Of a stretch of DNA of 64,000 nt, positions 41,968-50,495 are shown piece by piece. Position 1 is the stretch's first letter. The number at the start of each line of letters is the position of its first letter. The position numbers and the translations under genes were made by a program. The stretch is from Miniphocaeibacter sp012841535. Lineage in GTDB: Bacteria > Bacillota > Clostridia > Tissierellales > Peptoniphilaceae. Below the pieces are notes generated by a model. The model ran no database searches. It worked only from the letters and a program-made list of their open reading frames with translations, and was not told where the DNA came from. The stretch lies in NCBI RefSeq assembly GCF_049274025.1, contig NZ_JBASRV010000022.1; one strand, 5' to 3'.

Positions 41968-41990
41968 AGAGCATTTTAGAAAAATGCTCT
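41968..41990 (-). terminator. Terminator of the arginine deiminase unit
   Basis: AGAGCATTTT and AAAATGCTCT form a perfect 10-bp stem with an AGA loop; the minus strand continues as a T7 run. It lies between the carbamoyltransferase stop and the regulator start. The same stem sequence core recurs at 61356. Confidence 0.88.
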
Positions 41991-42026
41991 CTTTTATTGT
42001 AAGCTATTTTACAACAGCCCCTTTAC

Positions 42027-43022
42027 TTATTTTCCAATTGTCGCTACCATTATAGCTTTTATTGTATGCATTCTATTTTCTGCTTCATCAAAAACTTTAG
42101 AATACTTACTTCTAAAGACCTCATCTGTTACTTCCATTTCCTCTACTTCAAAATTCTCATAAACATCCTGAGCTACTGTAGTATTTAAATCATGAAAACT
42201 AGGTAGGCAGTGTAAAAATATTACATCTTCATTTTTAGTTCTTTTAATCATATCCATATTTACTTGATATGGTTTTAACTGATTTATTCTCTCCTCGAAT
42301 TTATCTTCTTCTCCCATGGAAACCCAAACATCTGTATATATTACATCTGCATTTTCAACATCATCTAAATTTTCAGTTAAGGTAATTTTACCACCTGTTG
42401 TTTTGTTTTCTTCTTCCATTTCCCTTACTAATTTTTCAGATGGCCATAACTCTTTTGGCGCCAATGCAACAAAGTCCATTCCCATTTTAGATGCTCCTAC
42501 TAATAATGAATTACCCATATTATTTCTTGCATCTCCAACATAAACGAATTTCACCTTGTTTAATGGTTTATTTACATATTCTTTAACAGTTAAAAAGTCT
42601 GCTAATATTTGTGTTGGATGATAAAGGTCAGTAAGTCCATTCCAAACCGGTACAGAAGAATACTTTGCTAAGTCCTCTACTGTTTTATGGTTAAATCCCC
42701 TAAATTCAATACCGTCATAAAAGCGAGAAAGGACCTTTGCAGTATCCTCTACAGATTCCTTTTTACCAAACTGGCTATCGGACATACCTAAAAATGTAGA
42801 ATAACCACCTTCATCGGCACAAGCAACCTCAAAAGCACATCTAGTTCTAGTTGAAGTTTTCTCAAAGAGTAAAACTATATTTTTCCCTTCTAGTAGGTCA
42901 CCTTTTATTCCTGCTCTTTTCTTGCTTTTTAAATCTTTTGAAAGGTTTAGTAAATATTCAATTTCTTCTGATGTAAAATCCTTTAAGGTTAAAAAATCTC
43001 TTCCTTTTAAATTTATTGGCAT
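42027..43022 (-). CDS. arcB: Ornithine carbamoyltransferase, probably catabolic
   Basis: A 331-residue enzyme. The carbamoyl-phosphate motif is STRTR (about residues 56-60), with HPTQ in DLYHPTQILADF (about 136-147), the ornithine site WVSMGEE, and HCLPSFHD (about 271-278). It follows arginine deiminase by 9 bases on the same strand, so it most likely runs in the catabolic direction, turning citrulline plus phosphate into ornithine and carbamoyl phosphate. Carbamate kinase and an arginine/ornithine antiporter are not seen in the window. Sequence alone cannot separate ArcB from ArgF; the context decides. AGGAGG precedes the ATG. Confidence 0.9.
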   Translation of the reverse strand: MPINLKGRDFLTLKDFTSEEIEYLLNLSKDLKSKKRAGIKGDLLEGKNIVLLFEKTSTRTRCAFEVACADEGGYSTFLGMSDSQFGKKESVEDTAKVLSRFYDGIEFRGFNHKTVEDLAKYSSVPVWNGLTDLYHPTQILADFLTVKEYVNKPLNKVKFVYVGDARNNMGNSLLVGASKMGMDFVALAPKELWPSEKLVREMEEENKTTGGKITLTENLDDVENADVIYTDVWVSMGEEDKFEERINQLKPYQVNMDMIKRTKNEDVIFLHCLPSFHDLNTTVAQDVYENFEVEEMEVTDEVFRSKYSKVFDEAENRMHTIKAIMVATIGK

Positions 43023-43031
43023 AATTTCCTC

Positions 43032-44246
43032 CTATATTTCATCTCTATTTATTGGCATGGACATACACCTTGGCCCTCCACGTCCTCTTGATAGTTCACC
43101 TGATTTAATTATATGTAATTTTACTCCATTTTCCTCTAAGATTCTATTAGTTGCAATATTCCTATCAAAAACAATAACCTCCCTTGGTGCAATTGCCAAT
43201 GTATTTGACCCATCACTCCATTGTTCTCTTGCTGCATCAACCTTGCTATTACCACCACAAGGAATTAATTTTATATTATCTCTTTTTAAATATTTCCCTA
43301 ATATATCTTCTAAAAATCCTTTTTCTGTATTTACTTTTAATTCACCATTGTAGCTAGAAATTGAATAAACTGTAATATTTTTTTCTATTGCTGAGTGAAT
43401 AGTAAAAAGGTCTTTGTCTATCATTGTAAAAACAGTATCTAAATGCATAAATTCCCTTTTTTTAGGCAACATAAAGGCTAAAACCCTTTTAAATGATGAG
43501 TTTTTATTAAATAAATTCTTACAAAATTCTTCAATGGCTTTTGGATTGGTTCTTTGTGATATTCCAATACAAATTAAGTCCTTAGACAATACTAATATAT
43601 CGCCACCTTCTATAGAATACCTGTAGTTTCTATTATACAGTAGGTCTACATCCTTAAAATCCCTATGATACTTAAGTATATATTTTCCAAATAGAGTTTC
43701 TCTATTTCTTGTTTTACTCCACATTTTATTTAAACTTACATGGTTACCTACAAATGTAAAAGGATCTCTAATAAAGTATAAATTAGGCATAGGTTTAGTT
43801 ATAAATTTCAAATTGGAAGAAACTAATTCACAAAGACTATTCTTACTTACATTCTTTATTTCTTCCCTTCTAGTTCCTTCCATTAATTTTAAGACAAGTT
43901 CTTTTTCATCTTCAAAAGAAGCCAGATACTCCCTTAATAAACTTTTTTCCCTTTCTATGTCTATACTATTTTCAAGAATATATTCCTCTATTAACTCTTC
44001 TTTTATATTTTTGTCTTTAATAATTTCAGCAACTAAGTCCTCTAAATAAACAACTTCTATCTTATTCTTTTTTAACACTTCCGAGAAATAATCATGTTCC
44101 TTCTGCGCTTCCTTTAAATAGGGTATTTCATCAAATAATAATTCATCCATTAACTCCGGAATTAAATTATTTAACTCCCTACCTGGCCTATGGAGCATAA
44201 CTTTTTTTAATTTACCTATTTCCGAGTAAATATTTACATTATTCAT
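43032..44246 (-). CDS. arcA: Arginine deiminase
   Basis: A 404-residue guanidino-modifying enzyme that converts arginine to citrulline and ammonia. Family segments run in order: EIGKLKKVMLHRPGRELNNL (residues 6-25), NLYFIRDPFTFVGN (about 154-167), EGGDILVLS, HLDTVFTMID (about 271-280, active-site histidine and aspartate) and GRGGPRCMSMP near the end with the nucleophile cysteine. Length fits the usual 400-415 residues. A palindrome overlaps its promoter, which suits control by an ArgR/AhrC-type arginine sensor. AGAGG precedes the ATG. The pathway supplies ATP and protects against acid. Confidence 0.95.
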   Translation of the reverse strand: MNNVNIYSEIGKLKKVMLHRPGRELNNLIPELMDELLFDEIPYLKEAQKEHDYFSEVLKKNKIEVVYLEDLVAEIIKDKNIKEELIEEYILENSIDIEREKSLLREYLASFEDEKELVLKLMEGTRREEIKNVSKNSLCELVSSNLKFITKPMPNLYFIRDPFTFVGNHVSLNKMWSKTRNRETLFGKYILKYHRDFKDVDLLYNRNYRYSIEGGDILVLSKDLICIGISQRTNPKAIEEFCKNLFNKNSSFKRVLAFMLPKKREFMHLDTVFTMIDKDLFTIHSAIEKNITVYSISSYNGELKVNTEKGFLEDILGKYLKRDNIKLIPCGGNSKVDAAREQWSDGSNTLAIAPREVIVFDRNIATNRILEENGVKLHIIKSGELSRGRGGPRCMSMPINRDEI

Positions 44247-44256
44247 ATTAACCTCT

Positions 44257-44281
44257 TTTCATTATTATAATTATAATGAAA
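44257..44281 (-). promoter_or_regulatory. Palindrome over the arcA promoter, possible ArgR/AhrC box
   Basis: TTTCATTAT and ATAATGAAA are perfect inverted arms seven bases apart, just upstream of the arcA ribosome site, and TATAAT elements lie within the centre. The AT-rich symmetric form recalls ARG boxes, but no exact consensus is claimed. Confidence 0.45.
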
Positions 44282-44306
44282 TAGCTATACTATGTCTATA
44301 AAAAAT

Positions 44307-44340
44307 ATAGAGCAGAAAAAAATCAAATATTCTGCTCTAT
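44307..44340 (-). terminator. Terminator of the osmoprotectant ABC operon
   Basis: ATAGAGCAGAA and TTCTGCTCTAT form a perfect 11-bp stem after the substrate-binding gene; the minus strand continues with ATTTTTT. Confidence 0.88.
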
Positions 44341-44372
44341 GGTAATTAACTTATTTTATATTTATCTACTGA

Positions 44373-45278
44373 TTATTTATTAAGACCCTCTTCCTTTATA
44401 AATTCCCTTGCCACTTCTTCTGGCGTTCTTCCCTCTACATCTATTTCATAGTCAAGTTCTTGCATTCTAGTATCGGTAATACGGTTTTCTAATAGGTCTA
44501 AAACTTCTACTAATTCTTTATTTTCTTCTAACAAATCATTTCTACATATTGGTGCTCCATAATATGGCGGAAATAATTCTTTGTCATCTTCCAATATGAC
44601 CATATCATATTTTTTTAATAGTGAATCTGTAGCATAAACTATAATAACATCTAGTTTATTTTGATCTATTGCATCATATAATAAAGAAGTATCCATTTTT
44701 AATGCTTCCTTAAAATCCAGTTCATATAAGTCAACCATTGCATCATATCCATCTGATAATCTTGTATAGAAAACATGATTTGCTCCAAATCTTAAATCTG
44801 AAGATATATCCTTTAATTCACTTGTTTTCCTTATATTGTATTCTTCTGCTTTACTACGTAACATACCTAGGGCAAAGGTATTATTTATTCCTATAGGTTT
44901 AAACATAGTAATATTATGTTCATCATTTAATTTTTCTTTAGAAATATTATAAATTTCCTCAACACTTAGTCCTGTACTATCGGGAAGTTTAAATATTTCA
45001 TTATAAGCCGTTCCTGAATATTCAACATAAATATCTATTTCTTTTTTTTCTAAGGCAGGAAAACAAATGGAAGTCCCTCCTAGATTTTGTTTCCTTATTA
45101 CTTTCAAGTCCGTATGTTCTTCTATTAATTGGGAGTAAATTTCACTAAGTAATATATTTTCAGTAAACTGTTTAGACGCTACTGTTATTTCTTTTTTACT
45201 TCCATTACAGCCAACAATTGTTACTGTAATAAGTAAGATACAAATAACCAATAGAATCTGCTTTTTAAATTTTCTCAT
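44373..45278 (-). CDS. Osmoprotectant ABC transporter substrate-binding lipoprotein (OpuC type)
   Basis: A 301-residue lipoprotein. A signal peptide ends in the lipobox TIVGC (cysteine at about residue 24). The mature part begins ITVASKQFTENILLSEIY (about 31-48), typical of the OpuAC/ProX glycine betaine/carnitine/choline family, and contains EYSGTAYNEIF (about 104-114) and the aromatic ligand-cage region. It delivers compatible solutes to the two permeases encoded upstream. It is the last gene of the four-gene unit. GAGGAGA precedes the ATG. Confidence 0.9.
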   Translation of the reverse strand: MRKFKKQILLVICILLITVTIVGCNGSKKEITVASKQFTENILLSEIYSQLIEEHTDLKVIRKQNLGGTSICFPALEKKEIDIYVEYSGTAYNEIFKLPDSTGLSVEEIYNISKEKLNDEHNITMFKPIGINNTFALGMLRSKAEEYNIRKTSELKDISSDLRFGANHVFYTRLSDGYDAMVDLYELDFKEALKMDTSLLYDAIDQNKLDVIIVYATDSLLKKYDMVILEDDKELFPPYYGAPICRNDLLEENKELVEVLDLLENRITDTRMQELDYEIDVEGRTPEEVAREFIKEEGLNK

Positions 45279-45318
45279 TTCTTTCTCCTCTCTAGTGCTA
45301 TTTAAGTAAATTAATTAC

Positions 45319-45924
45319 CTATTTACTTCTTCTACCAATACGCTTTTCTAGTGTTGAAAGTAAAATATCGAACATTATGGCCAATAATGAAACAGGAATA
45401 GCTCCCGATAACATCATTCTTATATTTCTCGTTTGAATCCCTCTCCAAACTAACATTCCTAAACCTCCTGCTCCTATAAGTACACCTGTTGTAGCTATAC
45501 TTAAGGCTGTTATTAAGGCTAACCTAACTCCCGATAAAATTACAGGCATAGCCAATGGCAGCTCTAATTTAAAATAAATTTGCATTTCTGTCATCCCTAT
45601 ACCTCTACCTGCACGAATTACCCCCTTATCTACTTCTTTTATTCCCGTATATGTATTTCTAACAATTGGAAATAAGGAGTAAAGAAATATTGAAAATATA
45701 ACTGTTGAATTGTTAAGACCAAATATTAACATTAGAAAAGTAAACATCGCCAAGGTTGGAACTGTTTGGATTATATCGACAATAGTAAAAATTATTTGAG
45801 ATATGGTTTTATGTTCTCTTAAAAGAGATCCTACAGGAATACCAATTAAACACCCAAATAAAATACCTGTAAAGACTATTTGTAAATGTACTAAAAGTGC
45901 ACTACCAATATCTGAAAAATTCAT
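45319..45924 (-). CDS. Osmoprotectant ABC transporter permease (OpuCD/OpuCB type)
   Basis: A 201-residue inner-membrane subunit with five to six helices. The EAA coupling loop is RAGRGIGMTEMQIYFKLELP (about residues 102-121), followed by GGLGMLVWRGIQTRN. It pairs with the permease directly upstream (4-base overlap) to form the channel for glycine betaine, carnitine or choline. AGGAGG precedes the ATG. Confidence 0.9.
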   Translation of the reverse strand: MNFSDIGSALLVHLQIVFTGILFGCLIGIPVGSLLREHKTISQIIFTIVDIIQTVPTLAMFTFLMLIFGLNNSTVIFSIFLYSLFPIVRNTYTGIKEVDKGVIRAGRGIGMTEMQIYFKLELPLAMPVILSGVRLALITALSIATTGVLIGAGGLGMLVWRGIQTRNIRMMLSGAIPVSLLAIMFDILLSTLEKRIGRRSK

Positions 45925-46574
45925 TTTCTATTCCTCCTTTTCCCATGGCTGAATTCTCTTGCACGTTTTTCAGCTAAAGTAAGAAGTAAATTAGCAATTA
46001 ATGCCAATATAGTTGCTGGTAAAGCACCTGCGAAAATCATATTGTAATTATAGGCTTGTAAGCCGGACCAAATTAAATCCCCTAGTCCACCAGCACCAAT
46101 AAAAGCTGACAGCGTTGCCCAGCTTATTATATAAATAATTGAAATACGTATACCTGTAATAATTGATGGTAGGGCCAAAGGAATTTGAATATTAAATAAC
46201 ATTTCATTACGGCTCATTCCCATTCCTCTAGCAGCTTTAATATATTTAGGTTCTATTGTATTTATACCCGTATAGGTATTTCTCATTATTGGAAGTAGTG
46301 AATATAAAAAAAGCACAGCAACAGCTGGTACAAAACCCAACCCTAGTATAATCATAGCAAAGCCTAATAATACTAAACTTGGAATTGTATTAATTACATT
46401 AAAAATATTAAGAACAATATTTGCAACTTTTTTATTTCTTGTAAGCAATACTCCCACTGGTAAAGCCACAAATATTCCAAGACTTAGTGCTACAATACTA
46501 ATTAGTAAGTGCTGTCCTATAGCCTTACCAATCATACCCTTATTAGCCACTATAAAAGATAGAAAATCACTCAT
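45921..46574 (-). CDS. Osmoprotectant ABC transporter permease (OpuCB/OpuCD type)
   Basis: A 217-residue inner-membrane subunit paralogous to its downstream partner. The EAA loop is AARGMGMSRNEMLFNIQIPL (about residues 103-122), followed by GAGGLGDLIWSGLQ. It ends in a basic tail EFSHGKRRNRK. Its stop overlaps the start of the next permease by 4 bases, and its start overlaps the ATPase end by 8 bases, so the operon is tightly coupled. Confidence 0.9.
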   Translation of the reverse strand: MSDFLSFIVANKGMIGKAIGQHLLISIVALSLGIFVALPVGVLLTRNKKVANIVLNIFNVINTIPSLVLLGFAMIILGLGFVPAVAVLFLYSLLPIMRNTYTGINTIEPKYIKAARGMGMSRNEMLFNIQIPLALPSIITGIRISIIYIISWATLSAFIGAGGLGDLIWSGLQAYNYNMIFAGALPATILALIANLLLTLAEKRAREFSHGKRRNRK

Positions 46575-47691
46575 TACTATCCTCCCTCCAAACTACATGA
46601 GCTAATGACTTAACCATACTGGTTTTTGTTACAATTCCCAGTACATGATTTTCTTCGTCAACAACTGTTAATATATCTAAGTTTTGTTCTTCAAATAAAT
46701 CAAAAGCTTTTTTAGCTGGCTCTTCTGGACCAATAGTAGGCATTATATTAAGTTTTAAATCACTAACCTTTAACCCCGGTTGGGCTTGTTTCATAATCTC
46801 TTCAATTCCTAGAAAACCCAACAGTCGATTTTTTTCATCTACAACTATTAAGGAGGACACACCTCTTTTTTCCATAAGGGAAATACTACGCTCTAAGCCT
46901 GTATTAACCGAAACTTTAAAAACTTTTTTACGCATAATATCCTTAACTTTGTCTATTTGGCTTTCATAGATTCGATGTTTTCCTATAAATTGCTCTACAA
47001 ATTTATTTTTCGGATTAGATAATAATTCATCAGGAGATGCTGATTGAACTATTTCTCCATCCTTAATAACCACTATAATATCTGCAATTTTTATAGCTTC
47101 ATCCATATCATGAGTGACAAAAATAATAGTCTTTTTTAAGTTCCTTTGAAGTTTTTTTATTTCATCCTGTAAACTTTCCCTTATAATAGGGTCCAATGCA
47201 CCAAAGGGCTCGTCCATTAAAATCAAAGGAGGTTCAGCTGCTAATGCTCGTAAAACTCCTACTCTTTGTTGTTGTCCCCCTGACAAATCTGCCGGATATC
47301 GATTTAAATATGTATTTGGATCCATACCTACCATTTCTAATAATTCTATAGTTCGTTTTTTTCTTTTTTCTGAAGGCCACTTTAATAGTTTAGGTACTAT
47401 TTCAATATTCTGCTCTATAGTCATATGTGGAAACAATCCAATTTCTTGAATAACATATCCTATTTTTTTTCGTAATTCCACCGGATTCATTGTTTGTATA
47501 TCTACACCTTCTAGGTAAATCTTACCTGACACCGGATTAATTAACCTGTTAACAAGTTGTAATATAGTGGTTTTCCCACAACCAGAAGGACCTACTAAGG
47601 CAACTAATTGGCCTTCTTCTATTTCGAAATTCAAATTTTTAATTACTACATTATCACCATAAGCCATGGTAACGTTTTCAAATCTTATCAC
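46567..47691 (-). CDS. Osmoprotectant ABC transporter ATP-binding protein with CBS domains (OpuCA type)
   Basis: A 374-residue ATPase. The nucleotide domain (1-240) has Walker A GPSGCGKTT (about residues 33-41), signature DLSGGQQQRVG (about 136-146) and Walker B ILMDEPFGALDP. Two CBS domains follow (about 250-310 and 315-374), which in OpuA-type systems sense ionic strength and gate transport. Start codon is GTG 47691, backed by GGAGGTG 6 bases upstream. It heads the four-gene operon for compatible-solute import. Confidence 0.92.
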   Translation of the reverse strand: MIRFENVTMAYGDNVVIKNLNFEIEEGQLVALVGPSGCGKTTILQLVNRLINPVSGKIYLEGVDIQTMNPVELRKKIGYVIQEIGLFPHMTIEQNIEIVPKLLKWPSEKRKKRTIELLEMVGMDPNTYLNRYPADLSGGQQQRVGVLRALAAEPPLILMDEPFGALDPIIRESLQDEIKKLQRNLKKTIIFVTHDMDEAIKIADIIVVIKDGEIVQSASPDELLSNPKNKFVEQFIGKHRIYESQIDKVKDIMRKKVFKVSVNTGLERSISLMEKRGVSSLIVVDEKNRLLGFLGIEEIMKQAQPGLKVSDLKLNIMPTIGPEEPAKKAFDLFEEQNLDILTVVDEENHVLGIVTKTSMVKSLAHVVWREDSNE

Positions 47692-48039
47692 TTATTTCAC
47701 CTCCGCTTTTACCTAAATTGTAGGATTAATATATGTTTTTCAAATATACTAGTTAAATACTTATATTAAGTATAGCAAATAAATGTTTTCATACTCAAGT
47801 AAATCTTTAAAAATACACATTTTTAATATGAAAATATAAAAAAATATATATATTTACTCCCTTAATATAACCAAATTAAATATAATTAGTCTTTATATTT
47901 TCCCTAATATTTCTTATTTATAAAAACTTATCTTTAAATAAAAATTAAATATATGCTAATTAATCTTGTTCATAAAGGCTTCTTTAATCTCCTTATTAAA
48001 ATGGGTATATATGCTATATAGAATAACAAGGAGCTTACT
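47692..48039. promoter_or_regulatory. AT-rich divergent intergenic region (opu operon / CCA enzyme)
   Basis: No gene is supportable in these 348 bases, which are extremely AT-rich. They must hold both divergent promoters. A perfect palindrome ATACTTA-TAT-TAAGTAT at 47757-47773 lies 66 bases from the opu start and could be an operator. TATATA elements near 48010 may be the -10 of the plus-strand gene. Confidence 0.4.
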
Positions 48040-49425
48040 ATGATTAAAATATCTCGTTTAGCTAAAATTGTAGTCAATGAATTAACTGAAAACGGCTTTA
48101 AGGCTTATCCTGTTGGTGGATGTATAAGAGATTCCCTTCTTGGTAAAATACCTCATGATTGGGATATTACTACTAATGCCAAGCCTGATGAGATACTTGA
48201 AGTTTTTAAAAATTATAAAACTTTAGACATTGGTAGAAAATTTGGAACTATTTCTGTTGAAGTAGATGATCATTTTGTAGAAGTTACAACTATGCGAAAA
48301 GAATCGGACTATGCCGATGGTCGTCATCCAAGTTCTGTCATATTTTTTGATGATATTTATGAGGATTTAAATCGTAGGGATTTAACTATTAACGCCATGG
48401 CCTATGATATTTATTCCAATACTTTAATTGATCCCTTTCGTGGACAGTTAGACCTAAAGAAAAAAATAATTAGAACTGTTGGTGAGCCGGAGGTTCGTTT
48501 TAGTGAAGATGCTTTAAGAATCCTAAGAGCCATCCGCTTTTCTGCCCAACTTGATTTTAGAATAGACTATAAAACACTTTACAATATAGCGAAATATTCC
48601 TATCTTTTAAAAAATGTAGCCACTGAAAGAATTAAGGTAGAGCTTGATAAAATATTAATGGCCGATAATTACCCTGCCTTACGTAATTTGTACAATACCG
48701 GAATATTTAAAGTTCTTTTCCCTCCAATACATAAAATGTTTAAAACTACACAGAATAGTACTTTCCATGTTTATAATGTTGGTGACCACTCTTTAATGTC
48801 TGTCTTAAATATTTCTGGAGATATAGATTTAAAATATACTATGCTCTTACATGACATTGGTAAAATTGTAACTAAAACTACAGTTAAAGGACATGACCAT
48901 TTCTATGATCACGCTAAATATTCTATTGCTATTGCAAATAGTATATTAAAAAAATTAAAATTTCCAACAAAAAGTATTAATCGCATTTTGAAGTTAATAG
49001 AATGTCATGACACTATTCTTTCTACTCGTTTTAGAAGTATGAATAAATTTATAGTCGATAAAGAATTCTCATATGAGGACATGGAGGATTTAATAAAGGT
49101 CCAGCTAGCTGATAATTTAGCACAAAATCCTATGAGATTAGGTTCTTTCTATATATTTGATGAAATCTTAGAAAAATATAAAGAAGTCTTTAAGGGACCT
49201 CACAAAATTAAAGATTTAGCTGTTAACGGAAACCATATGAAAATATTAGGTTACGAAGGCGAAAATATAAAAAAGATACTAGCCTATCTATTAAAACAAG
49301 TTATTGCCAACAATGAATTAAACCAAGAAGAGAAGTTAATGTCTATTGCTGCAAAATCATATAAACAATTTCAGAAACAACAAAATCGACAACTAAAGAA
49401 AAAACATGAGAATAATCCTGTTTAA
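48040..49425 (+). CDS. CCA tRNA nucleotidyltransferase / poly(A) polymerase-family protein with HD domain
   Basis: A 461-residue class II nucleotidyltransferase. The head domain has GGCIRDSLLGKIPHDWDITT (about residues 26-45, catalytic aspartates in DWD) and DLNRRDLTINAMAYD (about 108-122), followed by the neck helix EDALRILRAIRF. An HD domain lies at about 240-345 with LLHDIGK and HDHFYDHAKYS. It most likely adds or repairs the CCA end of tRNA; the HD domain adds phosphohydrolase activity in many relatives. The C-terminus is very basic (KKHENN). AAGGAG precedes the ATG. Housekeeping gene with its own promoter. Confidence 0.9.
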   Translation: MIKISRLAKIVVNELTENGFKAYPVGGCIRDSLLGKIPHDWDITTNAKPDEILEVFKNYKTLDIGRKFGTISVEVDDHFVEVTTMRKESDYADGRHPSSVIFFDDIYEDLNRRDLTINAMAYDIYSNTLIDPFRGQLDLKKKIIRTVGEPEVRFSEDALRILRAIRFSAQLDFRIDYKTLYNIAKYSYLLKNVATERIKVELDKILMADNYPALRNLYNTGIFKVLFPPIHKMFKTTQNSTFHVYNVGDHSLMSVLNISGDIDLKYTMLLHDIGKIVTKTTVKGHDHFYDHAKYSIAIANSILKKLKFPTKSINRILKLIECHDTILSTRFRSMNKFIVDKEFSYEDMEDLIKVQLADNLAQNPMRLGSFYIFDEILEKYKEVFKGPHKIKDLAVNGNHMKILGYEGENIKKILAYLLKQVIANNELNQEEKLMSIAAKSYKQFQKQQNRQLKKKHENNPV

Positions 49426-49513
49426 AATATAATATATTTTTTCATTCCTTAAGATAATCCCTTCTTAAATAAGAATTTTTAAGATTTCTCCTATTTAAGA
49501 GGAATACATTTTA

Positions 49514-49542
49514 TTGACAATTATTTTATTCTATGCTATTGT
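49514..49542 (+). promoter_or_regulatory. Promoter of the beta-glucoside operon
   Basis: TTGACA (49514-49519), a 17-base spacer and TATTGT (49537-49542) form a near-consensus sigma-A promoter, about 20 bases before the antiterminator target. Confidence 0.8.
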
Positions 49543-49561
49543 TTAATTAAATCAATATTGA

Positions 49562-49634
49562 GGATAGTTATTGCATAGCAAGCTAAACCTATTTACAGGA
49601 GTATTCTATAGTCCTGTGGATAGGTTTTTTTGTT
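49562..49634 (+). promoter_or_regulatory. LicT/BglG-type RAT antiterminator overlapping a leader terminator
   Basis: GGATAGTTATTGCATAGCAA, continuing GCTAAACCT to 49590, matches the ribonucleic antiterminator bound by LicT/BglG proteins. It overlaps the left arm of a terminator: AACCTAT...ACAGGA pairs with TCCTGT...ATAGGTT, followed by a T8 run ending near 49634. When the downstream PRD protein binds the RAT, the terminator cannot form and the operon is read. Confidence 0.88.
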
Positions 49635-49652
49635 TTTTTAGGAGTGCACACC

Positions 49653-50486
49653 ATGAAAATAAGTAAAATATTAAACAATAACGCCGTTATTTCAAAAGAT
49701 AAAAATGACAATGAAATAGTTGTTATGGGTAAAGGCATAGCTTTTAAGAAAAGAGTTGATGATTTTCTTGATGATAATCAAATAGAAAAGACTTATATAT
49801 TTTCACCAGAAAATACAAAGGAAATTATAAAATTATTCTCCAGTATTCCTGATGTTTACATTGAAATAACATCAAATATTATAAGTTTAGCAGAAACAAC
49901 CTTAAATAAAAGCCTAAGTAAGAATTTATATATTTCTTTAACAGACCATATTTTTAGTGCTGTAACTCGTCTTGAAGAGGGAATTTCTTTCACAAATCCC
50001 CTACTTTGGGACATAAAAAGATTTTATATAAACGAATATGAAGTAGCATTAGAAGCCTTAAAAATAATTAATGAAAAAATAGGTACACAACTTCCTGAAG
50101 ATGAAGCCGGATTTATTGCATTACATATTGTAAATGCTCAACTTGAACAAAATGAAAACACAGTCTATGAAATAACCAATATTATGCAAGAAATTCTAAA
50201 AATTGTAAGACTTCACTTTAGAATTGAATTTGATGAAGACTCTATAAATTATTATAGGTTTATAACCCATTTAAAATTTTTTGCTCAAAGGATTTTAAAT
50301 AAAAACGCCTATGAAGATGATAAAGTCGACGAATTATATATTATTATAAAAAATAATTATCCAGAATCTTATTCTGCTGTTGAAAAAATTAGAGAATTTA
50401 TTAAAAGCAAATATAAATATACTCTTAATAATGAAGAAGAGTTATATTTAACTATTCATATTGAAAAAGTAGTAAATAAAAAATAG
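49653..50486 (+). CDS. licT: PRD-type transcription antiterminator (LicT/BglG family)
   Basis: A 277-residue antiterminator. The RNA-binding CAT domain fills residues 1-56 (KISKILNNNAVISKDKNDNE, then VVMGKGIAFKK), followed by PRD1 (about 65-170, with His in SLTDHIFSAVTR) and PRD2 (about 175-277, with His in LTIHIEKV). It binds the RAT in its own leader and is controlled by phosphorylation from the BglP-type transporter and HPr. ATG 49653 follows AGGAG by 8 bases; an ATG three codons upstream overlaps the ribosome site. The gene order licT-bglP-bgl is the classical one. Confidence 0.92.
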   Translation: MKISKILNNNAVISKDKNDNEIVVMGKGIAFKKRVDDFLDDNQIEKTYIFSPENTKEIIKLFSSIPDVYIEITSNIISLAETTLNKSLSKNLYISLTDHIFSAVTRLEEGISFTNPLLWDIKRFYINEYEVALEALKIINEKIGTQLPEDEAGFIALHIVNAQLEQNENTVYEITNIMQEILKIVRLHFRIEFDEDSINYYRFITHLKFFAQRILNKNAYEDDKVDELYIIIKNNYPESYSAVEKIREFIKSKYKYTLNNEEELYLTIHIEKVVNKK

Positions 50487-50495
50487 GAGGAAGAT

